Shown here piece after piece: positions 17,020 through 26,263 of a stretch of DNA of 64,000 bases; within the stretch, counting starts at the first letter, position 1, and every line of letters starts with the position of its first letter. The translations under genes and the position numbers were made by a program. This DNA is from DASPWW01 sp963803425 (lineage in GTDB: Bacteria > Actinomycetota > Thermoleophilia > Solirubrobacterales > 70-9), in the NCBI GenBank assembly GCA_963803425.1, contig CAWDMA010000001.1:1930963-1994962 (forward strand), written 5' to 3'. The notes under the pieces were generated by a model. It ran no database searches, was not told the origin of the DNA, and was given only the letters and a program-made list of their open reading frames with translations.

Positions 17020-17961
17020 ATGCGCGCCCTGCAACTCACCGCAGAGAACGGGCCTGAGGCAGTCGCCCTGGTCGACGTACCCGAGCCCGACGACGACCTC
17101 GTGGTGGAGGTTCGCGCCGCCGGCGTCTCGTTCCCGGACCTGCTGATGACCCGCGGCGAGTACCAGCTCCGCCGCGACCCCCCGTTCACGCTCGGGTGGG
17201 AGGCCGCGGGCGACGTCGTCAAGGCGCCCGCGGGAAGCAGGTTCAACCCCGGCGACCGGGTGATGACGATGAGCTTCGGCGCGCACGCGGAGCGGGTCGG
17301 GGCGGCGCCGGAGGCGACCTTCCCGCTTCCCGACGCGCTCACCTACGAGCAGGGCGCGGCGCTGCCGCTGAACTACCTGACGGCCGTGGCGGCGCTGCAG
17401 CGCAGGGGCAGGCTCCAGCCCGGCGAGAGCGTGCTCGTCCACGGCGGCGCAGGCGGGATCGGGACGGCGACGATCCAGGTCGCGAAGGCGATCGGCGCCG
17501 AGGTGACGGCCGTCGTCTCGACCGAGCAGAAGGCGGAGGTCGCACGCAGCGCCGGCGCGGACCGGATCGCGATCGGCGAGGACTTCCGATCGCAGCTCGA
17601 GCAGCCGGTCGATCTGATCGTCGACCCGGTCGGCGGCACGGAGCGGTTCAAGGAGAGCCTCCGCGCCCTGCTCACCGAGGGCCGGATCGTGGTCGTCGGG
17701 TTCACCTCCGGAGAGATCCCCGAGGTCAGGGTGAACCGGCTGCTGCTCCGTAACGTCGACGTGTGCGGGTGCTCGTTCGGGGTGCTCGCGTCCCACCAGG
17801 CCGGCGTCACGGAGGCTGTGCAGCAGCTCGAGCAGTGGGTTCAGAGCGGCGTCGTCCACCCGCTGGTCGGCTCGGTGCGGCCGCTCGAGCAGGGGCCGGA
17901 CGCGCTCCGCGACCTGGACGAGCGGCGCGCGACCGGCAAGGTCGTCCTGTCGCTCGACTGA
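17020..17961 (+). CDS. NADPH:quinone reductase-like zinc-independent medium-chain dehydrogenase
   Basis: 313 residues, MDR superfamily. The sequence contains VRAAGVSFPDLLMTRGEYQ, the GWEAAGDVV segment, and the nucleotide-binding LVHGGAGGIGTATIQVAKAIGA. The zinc-ligand cysteines of alcohol dehydrogenases are absent, as in quinone oxidoreductases. It is divergent from the SQR-like gene with only 52 bases between starts. Confidence 0.85.
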   Translation: MRALQLTAENGPEAVALVDVPEPDDDLVVEVRAAGVSFPDLLMTRGEYQLRRDPPFTLGWEAAGDVVKAPAGSRFNPGDRVMTMSFGAHAERVGAAPEATFPLPDALTYEQGAALPLNYLTAVAALQRRGRLQPGESVLVHGGAGGIGTATIQVAKAIGAEVTAVVSTEQKAEVARSAGADRIAIGEDFRSQLEQPVDLIVDPVGGTERFKESLRALLTEGRIVVVGFTSGEIPEVRVNRLLLRNVDVCGCSFGVLASHQAGVTEAVQQLEQWVQSGVVHPLVGSVRPLEQGPDALRDLDERRATGKVVLSLD

Positions 17962-18016
17962 GCACGGTCGAGCAGGAGGTCCTGATCGGTGTGCGATGAC
18001 CCGAGCAGGCGAGCGC

Positions 18017-18811
18017 TCAGGCCGGGCCGAGCCGGACCGCCTCCCCGATCGGGAGCCACCTGACCGCATCTCGCACCCGCGGCGGCGCCGTCGCGAGCTC
18101 GCGCTCGATCGCGTCGCGGCCCTCGCGGAAGTGCTTCCAGCCCTCGTAGTGGATCGGGACGATCGAGCGCGGCCGGACGTGGTCGCACAGCTCGATCGCC
18201 TGGTGCGCGGTCATCGTGTAGCGGATCGGGCCGGTGACCGGGAACCGGACGCCGCCGAGGTGGAGGACGGCGACGTCGACGTCGAGCCGGTCGGCGACCT
18301 CGAGCACGCCGCCGTACAGGACGGTGTCGCCGGATATCCACAGGACGCCGTCCCGCTGCCCCGGCCACGCCAGCGAGAAGCCGACGACCTCGCCGACGAT
18401 CGGGTGGCTGAGCGGCGGGCCGTGCCGGCACGGGGTCGCGGTGGCGGTGATCTCCGGCTTGCCGTCCGCGGCCAGTGTCGTCTGATCCCACGCCGCCAGC
18501 CCGCGGGCGGAGCCGCCCAGCGCCCGGGCGCCGGGGACGGTGGTGACCACCACGCCGGCCTCTCCGAGCAGCGCGCGCCCGGCGGCGTCGAGGTTGTCCT
18601 CGTGGTGCTCGTGGGTGATCAGGACGGCGTCGATCGGGCCGAGCTCGTCCGCAGGGATGCGGGGGCCGATCAGCTTGCGCGAGCCGGTTCCCCACCCGAA
18701 CCGGTACGAGCCTCCAGCCGGGTCGAAGGTCGGATCGGTGAGCAGGCGCCACCCGCCGATCTCGATCAGCAGCGTCGGGCCGCCGATGTGCGTGAGCGTC
18801 ACCCCGTCCAC
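18017..18811 (-). CDS. MBL-fold metal-dependent hydrolase, UlaG/L-ascorbate-lactonase-like
   Basis: 264 residues. The metal motif is THEHHEDN at about 66-73, with further ligands in CRHGPP and SGDT, and IPIHYEGWKHF near the C terminus. The fold and the opening GGPTLLIEIGGWRLLTDPTF match UlaG-like and phospholipase-D-like MBL proteins. Substrate unknown. GTG start at 18811, with a second GTG three codons later. Confidence 0.82.
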   Translation of the reverse strand: MDGVTLTHIGGPTLLIEIGGWRLLTDPTFDPAGGSYRFGWGTGSRKLIGPRIPADELGPIDAVLITHEHHEDNLDAAGRALLGEAGVVVTTVPGARALGGSARGLAAWDQTTLAADGKPEITATATPCRHGPPLSHPIVGEVVGFSLAWPGQRDGVLWISGDTVLYGGVLEVADRLDVDVAVLHLGGVRFPVTGPIRYTMTAHQAIELCDHVRPRSIVPIHYEGWKHFREGRDAIERELATAPPRVRDAVRWLPIGEAVRLGPA

Positions 18812-18936
18812 GGCGATCCGACCCTACCGTCTCGCTACGCTAACCCGCGGAGCGGGAGCTCCCTGCGCGCGATGAGTTCTGCACCTCGCCGCGGTCCTAG
18901 CACTAGCTGAATCTCAACCGCCCAAGGGGGTCTCGA

Positions 18937-21099
18937 ATGACGCGCCGGCTTGCCGCACTGGCCGACTTCACCTACCGCCGCCGGGGCACCGTGGTGCTCG
19001 CGTGGATCGCGGTGATGATCGTCACGATCGGGCTCGGCTCCGCGCTCGCGGGCGAGTACAACGCCAACTACGACACGCCCGGCTCCGAGTCGAAGGCGGC
19101 GAGCGATCTGACGGAGAGCCGGTTCGACGGCTACAGCGGCCAGGAGATCTACGTCGCATGGAAGGACGAGGCCGGCGCGGACACTCCCGCCGCCCGGCGG
19201 CAGGTAGAGCTTCTTCATCGACGAGGCGACGCAGGTCGACCACATCGCGCAAGCCGACGCCGCTGCGGTTCTCGAAGGACGGGACGATCGGGTCGACGAC
19301 CCTCCCGCTGACGTCCCCGCGTGGGAGGTGCCGAAGGAGTCCGGCGAGAAGCTGATCGACGCCGCCGAGGGGAACAGCGGCAACGGCGCTCGAGATCAAG
19401 CTCGGCGGCGATCCGATCTACCAGGCCCAGAGCCAGTCGAGCCCGGAGGGAATCGGGTTCCTCGGCGCCGCGATCGTGCTGCTGATCGCGTTCGGCTCGG
19501 TCGTCGCGGCGGGGCTGCCGCTCGCGATCGCGCTGGTCGGGCTGGGGATCTCCTCCGGCGGGCTGATCGTGCTGCTCGCCAACGTGGTCGACGTCCCCGA
19601 CTGGACGACCGCGGTCTCCGGCCTGATCGGGATCGGCGTCGGCATCGACTACGCGCTGCTCGTGCTGACCCGGTTCCGGACGGCGATGAACGAGGGCAAG
19701 GACGTCCACGACGCGATCGTCGAGGCGATCACCACCGCGGGCCGCAGCGTGATGATCGCCGGCTGCACGGTGGTGATCGCGGTGCTCGGCCTGATGCTGA
19801 CCGGCGCTCCCGTACATGTACGGGGTCGCGATCTCGGCCTCGCTCGCCGTGCTGGTCGTGATGGTCGCCGTCGATCACGCTGCTGCCGGCGCTGCTCTCG
19901 CTACCTGGGCCGCGGGTCAACAAGCTCCGGATCCCGTTCCTCGGCCGGAGCCTGCGGGCCGAAGGGCAGACAGGCGAGCTCGCCCGCGGCGCGCTGGAGC
20001 CACGCGGTGCAGCGGCGCCCGTGGGTGGCGGCGATCGGCGCCACGGCGATCCTGCTCGCGCTCGCCGCTCCGGCGCTCGGCATGCGCCTCGGGTTCCCCG
20101 ACGCCGGCAACGACCCGCCCGACACGATGACCCGGCAGGCCTACGACCTGAACACGGAGGGCTTCGGACCCGGCGCGAACGGCCCGCTCGTGATCGCCGC
20201 CGAGCTCCCGGGCGGCTCGGCGCGAAGGCGACCGTCCAGCGGCTCGCTGGTCGGATCTGCGGAGCGAGCCGGGGTGGCGTTCGTGGCGAAGCCCGTCGAT
20301 CAGCGACGACGGGACGGCCGCGCTGCGTCACCGTGATCCCGACCACCTCGCCGCAGGACGTCGAGACCGAGGACCTCGTGCACCGGCTCCGCGACGACAT
20401 CGTCCCCGCCGACGATCGCCGGCACCGGAGTCACCGTCGAGATCGGCGGCGTCACGGCGGCGCTCGAGGATCAGAGCGAGTACATGAAGGACCGCATGCC
20501 GCTGTTCATCGTCGGCGTCGTCGGGCTCTCGTTCCTGCTGCTGCTGGTCGCGTTCCACTCGCCGCTGATCTCGCTGAAGGCGGCGATCATGAACCTGCTC
20601 TCGGTGACGCGCCGCGTACGGCGTGATGACGCTCGTCGCCAAGGGGGGCGGCGTCGGCGGGCTCATCGGCATCGATCACGAGGTCCCGATAGCGCCGTTC
20701 ATGCCGGTGATGATGTTCGCGATCCTGTTCGGCCTCTCGATGGACTACGAGGTCTTCCTGATCTCGCGGATCCGCGAGGAGTACCTGAAGGACGGCGACA
20801 CCAGCCGGGCGGTGGCCGACGGGCTGGCCAAGACCGCCCGGGTGATCACCGCGGCCGCGGCGATCATGGTCGTCGTCTTCCTCGCCTTCCTCGCCGCCCC
20901 GGACGTGTTCCTGAAGCTGTTCGGGATCGGGCTGGCGTCGGCGATCTTCCTCGACGCGACGCTGGTCCGGATGGTGCTCGTGCCCGCGGTGATGCAGCTG
21001 CTCGGCAGCCGGAACTGGTGGATCCCGGACTGGCTGGAGCGGGCGCTGCCGCGGCTGGACGTGGAGCGGTCGACGGCCGCCGCACAGGGCCAGCCGTAG
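18937..21099 (+). pseudogene. MMPL/RND-type membrane transporter, broken by many frameshifts
   Basis: Read across all three frames, this is one MMPL transporter of about 720 residues. It opens with MTRRLAALADFTYRRRGTVV and has two sets of transmembrane helices, each with its signature: GIGVGIDYALLVLTRFR at about 19635-19680 and LFGLSMDYEVFLISRIREEY at about 20730-20785. Single-base shifts, mostly an extra C or G, occur near 19209, 19388, 19808, 19870, 19900, 19980, 20220, 20304, 20328, 20411 and 20612. After 20620 one frame runs cleanly to 21099. The coding signal is intact across every break, so this is either a recent wreck or local sequence error. Substrate class: lipid or drug export. Confidence 0.85.
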
Positions 21100-21117
21100 C
21101 GGGGCCGCCCGGAGATC

Positions 21118-21155
21118 GACTGACAGGAGACGCCCAGGGGCGTCTCCTGTCAGTC
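21118..21155 (+). terminator. Strong hairpin, probable terminator after the MMPL gene
   Basis: Perfect 18-base arms (21118-21135 and 21138-21155, containing GGAGACGCC / GGCGTCTCC) fold back with no mismatch. Only a weak T-run (TCTT) follows. It is 18 bases past the MMPL stop codon. Confidence 0.7.
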
Positions 21156-21182
21156 TTCCCGCGGTGATCGGGCGGTGAGGGC

Positions 21183-21641
21183 ATCAACCTGAACTGGGCC
21201 CTCGTCGGCGCCGCCGCCGCGACCCTGATGATCGGAGCGCTCGCGGCCCTGCAGCCCCCGATCAACAGCGAGCTCGGCCGCCGCACCAGCGACCTCGGCG
21301 CGGCGCTGACCAGCGGGCTCGTCACCTGCCTGCTGCTCGGGATCCTGGTGCTCGTGTTCGGCAGCCCCGGCTCGCTGGCGCGGCTCCGCGACGTCCCCCT
21401 CCCCTACCTGGTCGGCGGCGGGATCGTCGGCGCCAGCTTCCTCGGGATCTCGTTGGTCACGGTCCGCTATCTCGGTGCCGGGCTGACCGTCGCGCTCGTG
21501 ATCACCGCCCAGCTGGTCGTCGCCGCCATGCTCGACCACCTCGGCGCGATCGGCCTCGACCAGGTCCCGATCACGCCCGCTCGGCTGATCGGGATCGGGA
21601 TGCTGGTCGGCGGGTCGGCGCTGCTGTTCCTGGACCGCTGA
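21183..21641 (+). CDS. DMT-type membrane protein (DUF606/YdcZ-like), start uncertain
   Basis: About 150 residues with four or five hydrophobic helices. The first helix begins NLNWALVGAAAATLMIG and a later segment is LQPPINSELGRR, as in the DUF606 half-size drug/metabolite transporters. No ATG/GTG/TTG precedes the first helix in frame. The GTG at 21175 is one frame off, so a single extra base there would explain the missing start. The first in-frame ATG is 21228, which would cut into helix one. Confidence 0.7.
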   Translation: MNLNWALVGAAAATLMIGALAALQPPINSELGRRTSDLGAALTSGLVTCLLLGILVLVFGSPGSLARLRDVPLPYLVGGGIVGASFLGISLVTVRYLGAGLTVALVITAQLVVAAMLDHLGAIGLDQVPITPARLIGIGMLVGGSALLFLDR

Positions 21642-21650
21642 GGGTCGGCC

Positions 21651-23318
21651 TCAGCCCGCGTACGCGAGCAGCAGCCGCGATCGGTGGTCGCGGTCGTGGT
21701 GGATCGCGTGGGTGACGGTCGCCTTCCGGCACAGGTGCCAGGGCTGATGGTCGTGCCCGAGCTCCAGGTCGGCCGGCGGCCACTGGGCGTGGTCGGCGCT
21801 GCTCACGGAGAGCTTGATCCGGTGTCCCGGCCCGAACACCGTGGCGAGCGGAGACAGCTCGATCCGGTACTCGAGCACGCGACCCGGCTCGACCGGCTCA
21901 GCCCGCTCGTGCGGGTGGAACGGCAGCCACGGCTCCGATCGCGACTCGTCAACCTCGCGGTGGGAGGCCTTCAGGAAACCGCGAGTGATCTCCACCTCGT
22001 TGCCCTCCGGGTCGACGTCGAGCACGGACGCCATCCAGTTCGTGTCCTCGGTGTCGATCGTCGCATACAGCGTCAGCGCCGCCGGCCCGACGACCTCGAC
22101 CGGGGCGAGCAGCGGCTCGGTCGCGTACTCGGCGGTGGCGATCCGGGGCTGCACCTCGATCGGGGCCTGCGTGAACACGTCGGGGCACCCGTCCACCGGC
22201 TCGGGGTCTCGGGACAGCCCGCCGAACCGGCGCAGATGGAGCTCCACCCACTCGGTGCCCCGAGGCGGCCACTCGTCGTACCGGCGCCATCCCCCGCGCC
22301 GCACGTGCAGCTTGATCGGGGGCTCGTCCATGATCCCGTTGTCCGCCCCCTTCAGCCAGTGGTCGTACCAGCGCACCAGCTCGGCGTTGTAGGCGGCGTC
22401 CATCGGGGCGTCGGCCTCCACGCGGCTCTCGATGTAGAGCTTCTTCGGCGCGTCGATCCCGGCGTAGTGCTGGAATGCGCCGCGCAGGTGCATGTGGCCG
22501 TACGCCCACCACCCCGACCCGGTGTAGAACGGGACCTCGATCTCGCCGTAGCGCGGGTAGGCGGAGCGATCCCTGTAGAACGGGCCGTCGAGGGGATTGG
22601 CGAGCACGTCGAAGAACAGCGGCGAGCGCTCCGGGTTGGCCGCGGTGTTGTACAGCCCCGGGTACATCGACAGGTCCGGGTCGGAGGTGAGCCGCGACAC
22701 GATCTCCTCCAGTTCGGGGTCGGAGCTTGCCGCAACGACGTCGGAGGTGTGCCGGCCGCGCGCGTACACCATGTAGATGTAGTCGAAGAAGGTGTGCAGG
22801 ACCCCGCCGTGGTGGGTGCCCTCGCGGTAGTAGTCGGCGGGCGCGTTCAGGGGCATGATCGCCCCCAGGTGCGGCGGCCGGAGCGCTGCGGCGGCGAGCT
22901 GGATCGCCCCGTAGTAGGAGACGCCGGCCATCCCGACCTTCCCGTCGCACCACTCCTGGGCGGCGGACCACTCGATCGCGTCGTAGCCGTCGCGCGCCTC
23001 GTCGTCGGACATCCAGCCGCGGTACGCGCCGCCGGAACGCCCTGTTCCCCGCACGTCGGCGATCACGTGCACGTACCCCGCGGCGGTCAGCAGCCGCGGG
23101 TCCCCTGCCTCGATCTCGCGCGCGTACAGCGGCGATGTCGGGGGCTGCGGCGGAACGGGCAGCGACTGGATCTCCTTCCCGTACGGCGACAGCGCGACGA
23201 GCGCGGGGTGCGGGCCCGGGCCGTCCGGCAGAAAGACGTCGGCAGCCAGCTTGGTCCCGTCCCGCAGCGGGATCAGGGTGTTCCGCGCCTCGATCAAGTG
23301 CGGCGGGTAATATATCAC
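21651..23318 (-). CDS. CocE/NonD family hydrolase (X-Pro dipeptidyl-peptidase-like)
   Basis: 555 residues, S15-type alpha/beta hydrolase. The nucleophile elbow is GMAGVSYYGAIQLAAA. The Asp/His partners probably fall in the C-terminal half before the jelly-roll domain, which has the FGPGHRIKLSVSSADH segment typical of CocE. The family cleaves acyl esters, amides and beta-lactams. GTG 23318 overlaps a perfect inverted repeat shared with the divergent FMN-reductase gene; a TTG a few codons in is an alternative start. Its place suggests hydrolysis of an ester or amide in the pathway encoded next door. Confidence 0.8.
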   Translation of the reverse strand: MIYYPPHLIEARNTLIPLRDGTKLAADVFLPDGPGPHPALVALSPYGKEIQSLPVPPQPPTSPLYAREIEAGDPRLLTAAGYVHVIADVRGTGRSGGAYRGWMSDDEARDGYDAIEWSAAQEWCDGKVGMAGVSYYGAIQLAAAALRPPHLGAIMPLNAPADYYREGTHHGGVLHTFFDYIYMVYARGRHTSDVVAASSDPELEEIVSRLTSDPDLSMYPGLYNTAANPERSPLFFDVLANPLDGPFYRDRSAYPRYGEIEVPFYTGSGWWAYGHMHLRGAFQHYAGIDAPKKLYIESRVEADAPMDAAYNAELVRWYDHWLKGADNGIMDEPPIKLHVRRGGWRRYDEWPPRGTEWVELHLRRFGGLSRDPEPVDGCPDVFTQAPIEVQPRIATAEYATEPLLAPVEVVGPAALTLYATIDTEDTNWMASVLDVDPEGNEVEITRGFLKASHREVDESRSEPWLPFHPHERAEPVEPGRVLEYRIELSPLATVFGPGHRIKLSVSSADHAQWPPADLELGHDHQPWHLCRKATVTHAIHHDRDHRSRLLLAYAG

Positions 23319-23337
23319 CGTCTACCACTGATATATT
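23309..23337 (+). promoter_or_regulatory. Perfect inverted repeat between divergent genes (site A)
   Basis: AATATATCA (23309-23317) and TGATATATT (23329-23337) are exact reverse complements separated by 11 bases. Only 26 bases lie between the two divergent start codons, so the repeat must serve both promoters. TATATT lies 8 bases from the FMN-reductase GTG, suggesting a leaderless transcript. Confidence 0.65.
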
Positions 23338-23344
23338 TCGCCAC

Positions 23345-23947
23345 GTGAGCACAGCTGACGCCGGCGCGGAGCGCACCCCCCTGGTGGTCGGGATCGGGGG
23401 CACGGTCCGACCCGGATCCTCGACCGACTGGGCGATGCGGCTGGCGCTCGAGTCGGCCGAGCGCGGCGGCGCCGAGGTGCTCGTGTATCCCGGTGAGTAC
23501 CTGGCGCGACTGCCGCTGTACTCCCCGGCCGCGCCGGAGCGGAGCCGCGACACGGCGGAGCTGGTCGAGTCGGTGCGGAGCTCCGACGGCGTCGTCGTCG
23601 CCTCGCCGGGGTACCACGCCAGCCTCTCGGGGATGGTGAAGAACGCGCTCGACTACCTCGAGGACCTGCGCGAGGACCAGCGCCCCTACCTGTCCGGTCG
23701 GGCGGTCGGGTGCATCGCAGCCGGAGCGGGATGGCAGGCGGCCGTCTCGACGCTGGGCACGCTGCGAGCGATCGTGCACGCCCTGCGCGGATGGCCGACC
23801 CCGCTCGGCGCCGCGATCAACGTCGCCGCGGATCGGGACGGCGATGCGGAGGCGCGGACGCGCTCGCAGCTCGAGATCGTCGGCGAGCAGGTGGTCGAGT
23901 TCGCCCGCCTGCGCGCCGCCGCGGGCGATCTCGCTCGGAGCCCGTGA
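23345..23947 (+). CDS. NAD(P)H-dependent FMN reductase
   Basis: 200 residues, flavodoxin-like fold. GIGGTVRPGSSTDWAMRLALE is the FMN-phosphate loop and SPGYHASLSGMVKNALDYLEDL is the isoalloxazine-binding segment. The family supplies reduced FMN to two-component monooxygenases. The luciferase-like monooxygenase at 27419-28513 needs exactly such a partner. GTG start; its last four bases overlap the aldo/keto reductase start (GTGA). Confidence 0.87.
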   Translation: MSTADAGAERTPLVVGIGGTVRPGSSTDWAMRLALESAERGGAEVLVYPGEYLARLPLYSPAAPERSRDTAELVESVRSSDGVVVASPGYHASLSGMVKNALDYLEDLREDQRPYLSGRAVGCIAAGAGWQAAVSTLGTLRAIVHALRGWPTPLGAAINVAADRDGDAEARTRSQLEIVGEQVVEFARLRAAAGDLARSP

Positions 23948-24939
23948 TCGCCCCGACCGGCGACGGCATCCGGCTCGGGGTGGGCGGCCCCGAGGTGTCG
24001 GCGGTCGGGCTCGGCTGCATGGGGATGTCGACCTTCTACGGCCATGCGGATCGGGCGGAGTCGATCCGGGCCGTGCGCAGGGCGGTGGAGCTCGGCGTCA
24101 CCCTGTTCGACACCGCGGACGTGTACGGCAACGGCGCCAACGAGCGGCTGCTCACGGAGGCCCTCGGCGACGATCGGAGCCGGGTCGTGCTCGCGACCAA
24201 GTTCGGGCAGGTGTGGACCGAGGCCGGCGAGTTCGCGGGGCTGGACGGAACCCCCGAGCACGCGCGGCGGGCGTGCGACGCGAGCCTGCGCCGGCTCGGC
24301 CTCGAGGCGATCGACCTCTACCAGCTCCACCGGGTCGACACGGCGACCCCGATCGAGGAGACCGTCGGGGCCATGCACGAGCTCGTCGAGGCGGGAAAGG
24401 TCCGCCACCTGGGGCTGTCGGAGGTGAGCGCCGAGCAGCTTCGGCGGGCGGTCGCGACGGCTCCGATCACGTCGGTGCAGAGCGAGTACTCGCTGCTGGA
24501 GCGCTCGGTCGAGACAGAGGTGCTGTCGGAGTGCGAGCGGCTAGGGGTCGGGTTCCTGGCGTTCGCGCCCCTGATGCGCGGCCTGATCGCACGGCGGTTC
24601 ACCGATCCCTCCGAGCTCGACCCGGAGGACACCCGGCGGGAGGGGCGCTACCCGCGGCTGCACGCCGAGGCGCTGCAGCGGAACCTCGCCCTCGCCGAGG
24701 CCGTGTGGGAGATCGCGTCGCGGCGCTCGGTGCCCGCTGCTCAGGTGGCGCTCGCGTGGCTGATCGGACGCGGCGCCGTCCCGATCCCGGGCGCGAAGAG
24801 CGCCGCGCGGGTGGAGCAGAACGCGGGAGCAGTCGGGCTTCGGCTCGACGGCGCGGAGCTAGCCGCGCTCGACGCCGTCGTCGGGCCCGGCGGCGCCGCG
24901 CACGGCCAGCGGCTCCCCAGCCGCCCCGCTCGAGCCTGA
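23944..24939 (+). CDS. Aldo/keto reductase
   Basis: 331 residues, TIM-barrel NADPH oxidoreductase. The catalytic tetrad is visible: Asp56 and Tyr61 in FDTADVYG, Lys86 in ATKFG, His129 in YQLHR. The C-terminal PIPGAKSAARVEQN segment binds the cofactor phosphate. It is coupled to the FMN reductase. Its last 81 bases overlap the 3' end of the opposite-strand amidohydrolase gene. In this setting it could reduce an aldehyde released on ring opening. Confidence 0.87.
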   Translation: MIAPTGDGIRLGVGGPEVSAVGLGCMGMSTFYGHADRAESIRAVRRAVELGVTLFDTADVYGNGANERLLTEALGDDRSRVVLATKFGQVWTEAGEFAGLDGTPEHARRACDASLRRLGLEAIDLYQLHRVDTATPIEETVGAMHELVEAGKVRHLGLSEVSAEQLRRAVATAPITSVQSEYSLLERSVETEVLSECERLGVGFLAFAPLMRGLIARRFTDPSELDPEDTRREGRYPRLHAEALQRNLALAEAVWEIASRRSVPAAQVALAWLIGRGAVPIPGAKSAARVEQNAGAVGLRLDGAELAALDAVVGPGGAAHGQRLPSRPARA

Positions 24940-25548
24940 CAGCCACTCGGTCACCCGCTGCTCGGAGAGCACGTCGCCGTACTTCAGGTCGATGTCGGCG
25001 AGGCTGCGCTCGTGAGCGTCCTCGAACCGATCGCCGACCGCCTCTCGCGGGACGACGACGCTGTGCCCGTGGGAGACCGCGTCGACGCTCGTCGCCCGGA
25101 CGCAGCCCGACGTGGAGGCCCCGGTGACGATCAGCGTGTCGGCGCCGGCCCCGGTCAGGTAGGTGCCCAGCGTCGTCCCGAAGAACGCCGACGGGAACAC
25201 CTTCGTGATCACCGGCTCGCCCTGGCGCGGCGCCAGCCGCGGGTCGATCTCCTCCCACCGGCTCCCCGGCGTCACCTCGAGCGCCGCCGGCATCTTCCGC
25301 AGCATCGCCGCCGCCGACACCCGCTCCCGCTCACCGTACGCCACCGTGGTGAACACGATCGGCATCCCCTCGCGGGCGCGCGCCGCCTCGAGCACGCGGG
25401 CGATGCTCTCCACCGTGTGATCGAGATCGCACCGCAGCGGCCCGTCCGGGTCGGTGAACGCGAGGCTCATGTCGACCACGATCAGCGCCGGCCGGTCGCC
25501 GAACCCGACCCTGCCGCCGAGCCCCAGCGCCGACCCCTCGTCGCTCAC
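24859..25548 (-). CDS. Isochorismatase-family cysteine amidohydrolase (N-carbamoylsarcosine amidase-like)
   Basis: 229 residues. The Asp-Lys-Cys triad is intact: Asp26 in IVVDMSLAFTDP, Lys116 in VITKVFPS, Cys149 in GASTSGCVRATSVDA. The last motif is closest to N-carbamoylsarcosine amidases and maleamate-type amidohydrolases, and RutB belongs to the same superfamily. It should hydrolyse an amide or carbamoyl group to acid plus ammonia. It is the last gene of the seven-gene operon, overlapping the GntR gene (GTGA). The C-terminal ~25 residues are a loose tail lying in the convergent overlap. Confidence 0.85.
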   Translation of the reverse strand: MSDEGSALGLGGRVGFGDRPALIVVDMSLAFTDPDGPLRCDLDHTVESIARVLEAARAREGMPIVFTTVAYGERERVSAAAMLRKMPAALEVTPGSRWEEIDPRLAPRQGEPVITKVFPSAFFGTTLGTYLTGAGADTLIVTGASTSGCVRATSVDAVSHGHSVVVPREAVGDRFEDAHERSLADIDLKYGDVLSEQRVTEWLSGSSGAAGEPLAVRGAAGPDDGVERG

Positions 25549-26234
25549 AGCGCGCTCCGGATCGCGGCCTCCGCCGCCTCGCTGTGCTCGCGGGCGTGCT
25601 TGCGGGCGGTCTTACGGTCGCCAGCCTTGATCGCCTCGAGCAGCTCGATCAGCCCGATGAAGGGGTTCTCCATCGTCACCCGCCCGGAGGCGAGGAACCA
25701 GATTCGCGCGGCGAGGAAGTAGTACGAGCCGAGCACGTCCTCGATCAACGGGTTCTGAGCCATCCGGTAGACGATGTTGTGGGCGCGCTGGTCGGCGACG
25801 ATCTGCGAGCGCGCGTCGACCTCGGGAGCGGGAACGTCGTTCAGCTCGCGGAGCTCGGCGATCAGCTCGTCGATCGCAGGCAGGTCCGCCTCGGTGCGAC
25901 GCTCCGCCGCCCATCCGGCCGCGACCACCTCGAGCTCGCGGCGGAACTCGTACACGCGGCCGACGTCACCGATCTGCACCTCGGTGACGAAGCTCCCCCG
26001 GCGCGGGATCACGACCACGAGCTTCTCCTGGGCGAGCCGGAGCAGCGCCTCCCTGATCGGCGTGCGGCTCATCCCGAGGTTCTCCATCACCTCCTCCTCC
26101 CTGACCAGCGCGCCGGGAGGGATCCGGAGCGAGACGATCCGGTCGCGGAGCTCCAGGTATGCGCGCTCCGCCATCGAGGCGCCCTCCGGGACCGGCGTCT
26201 TCAGCTGCGGGGTTTGTTCTGCTCGGGCGGCCAC
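25545..26234 (-). CDS. GntR family regulator with FCD ligand domain
   Basis: 229 residues. The winged helix is at about 22-90 (AYLELRDRIVSLRIPPGALV, then SRTPIREALLRLAQEKLVVVIPRRGSFV). It is followed by the helical FCD domain with YEFRRELEVVAAGWAA, DQRAHNIVYRMAQNPLI and HAREHSEAAEAAI, which supply the metal-binding and ligand-binding His/Asp. FCD regulators respond to organic acids. I chose GTG 26234 because GGAGGT lies 7 bases upstream; an earlier GTG at 26267 overlaps the Rid stop codon. A GTATATC element sits directly before the Shine-Dalgarno site, so autoregulation is likely. Confidence 0.88.
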   Translation of the reverse strand: MAARAEQTPQLKTPVPEGASMAERAYLELRDRIVSLRIPPGALVREEEVMENLGMSRTPIREALLRLAQEKLVVVIPRRGSFVTEVQIGDVGRVYEFRRELEVVAAGWAAERRTEADLPAIDELIAELRELNDVPAPEVDARSQIVADQRAHNIVYRMAQNPLIEDVLGSYYFLAARIWFLASGRVTMENPFIGLIELLEAIKAGDRKTARKHAREHSEAAEAAIRSAL

Positions 26235-26248
26235 GCTCTCTACCTCCC

Positions 26249-26255
26249 GTATATC
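26249..26255 (+). promoter_or_regulatory. GTATATC element (site B) ahead of the GntR gene
   Basis: GTATATC, continuing as GTATATCAAC, between the Rid stop codon and the GntR ribosome-binding site. It is one of five related elements in 23.3-38.2 kb. Confidence 0.45.
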
Positions 26256-26263
26256 AACACTGC

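Noticed and set aside
18937..21099. MMPL fragments as several separate small membrane genes
   Set aside because: Their order and content reconstruct one full-length transporter with single-base shifts, and none has its own ribosome-binding site.
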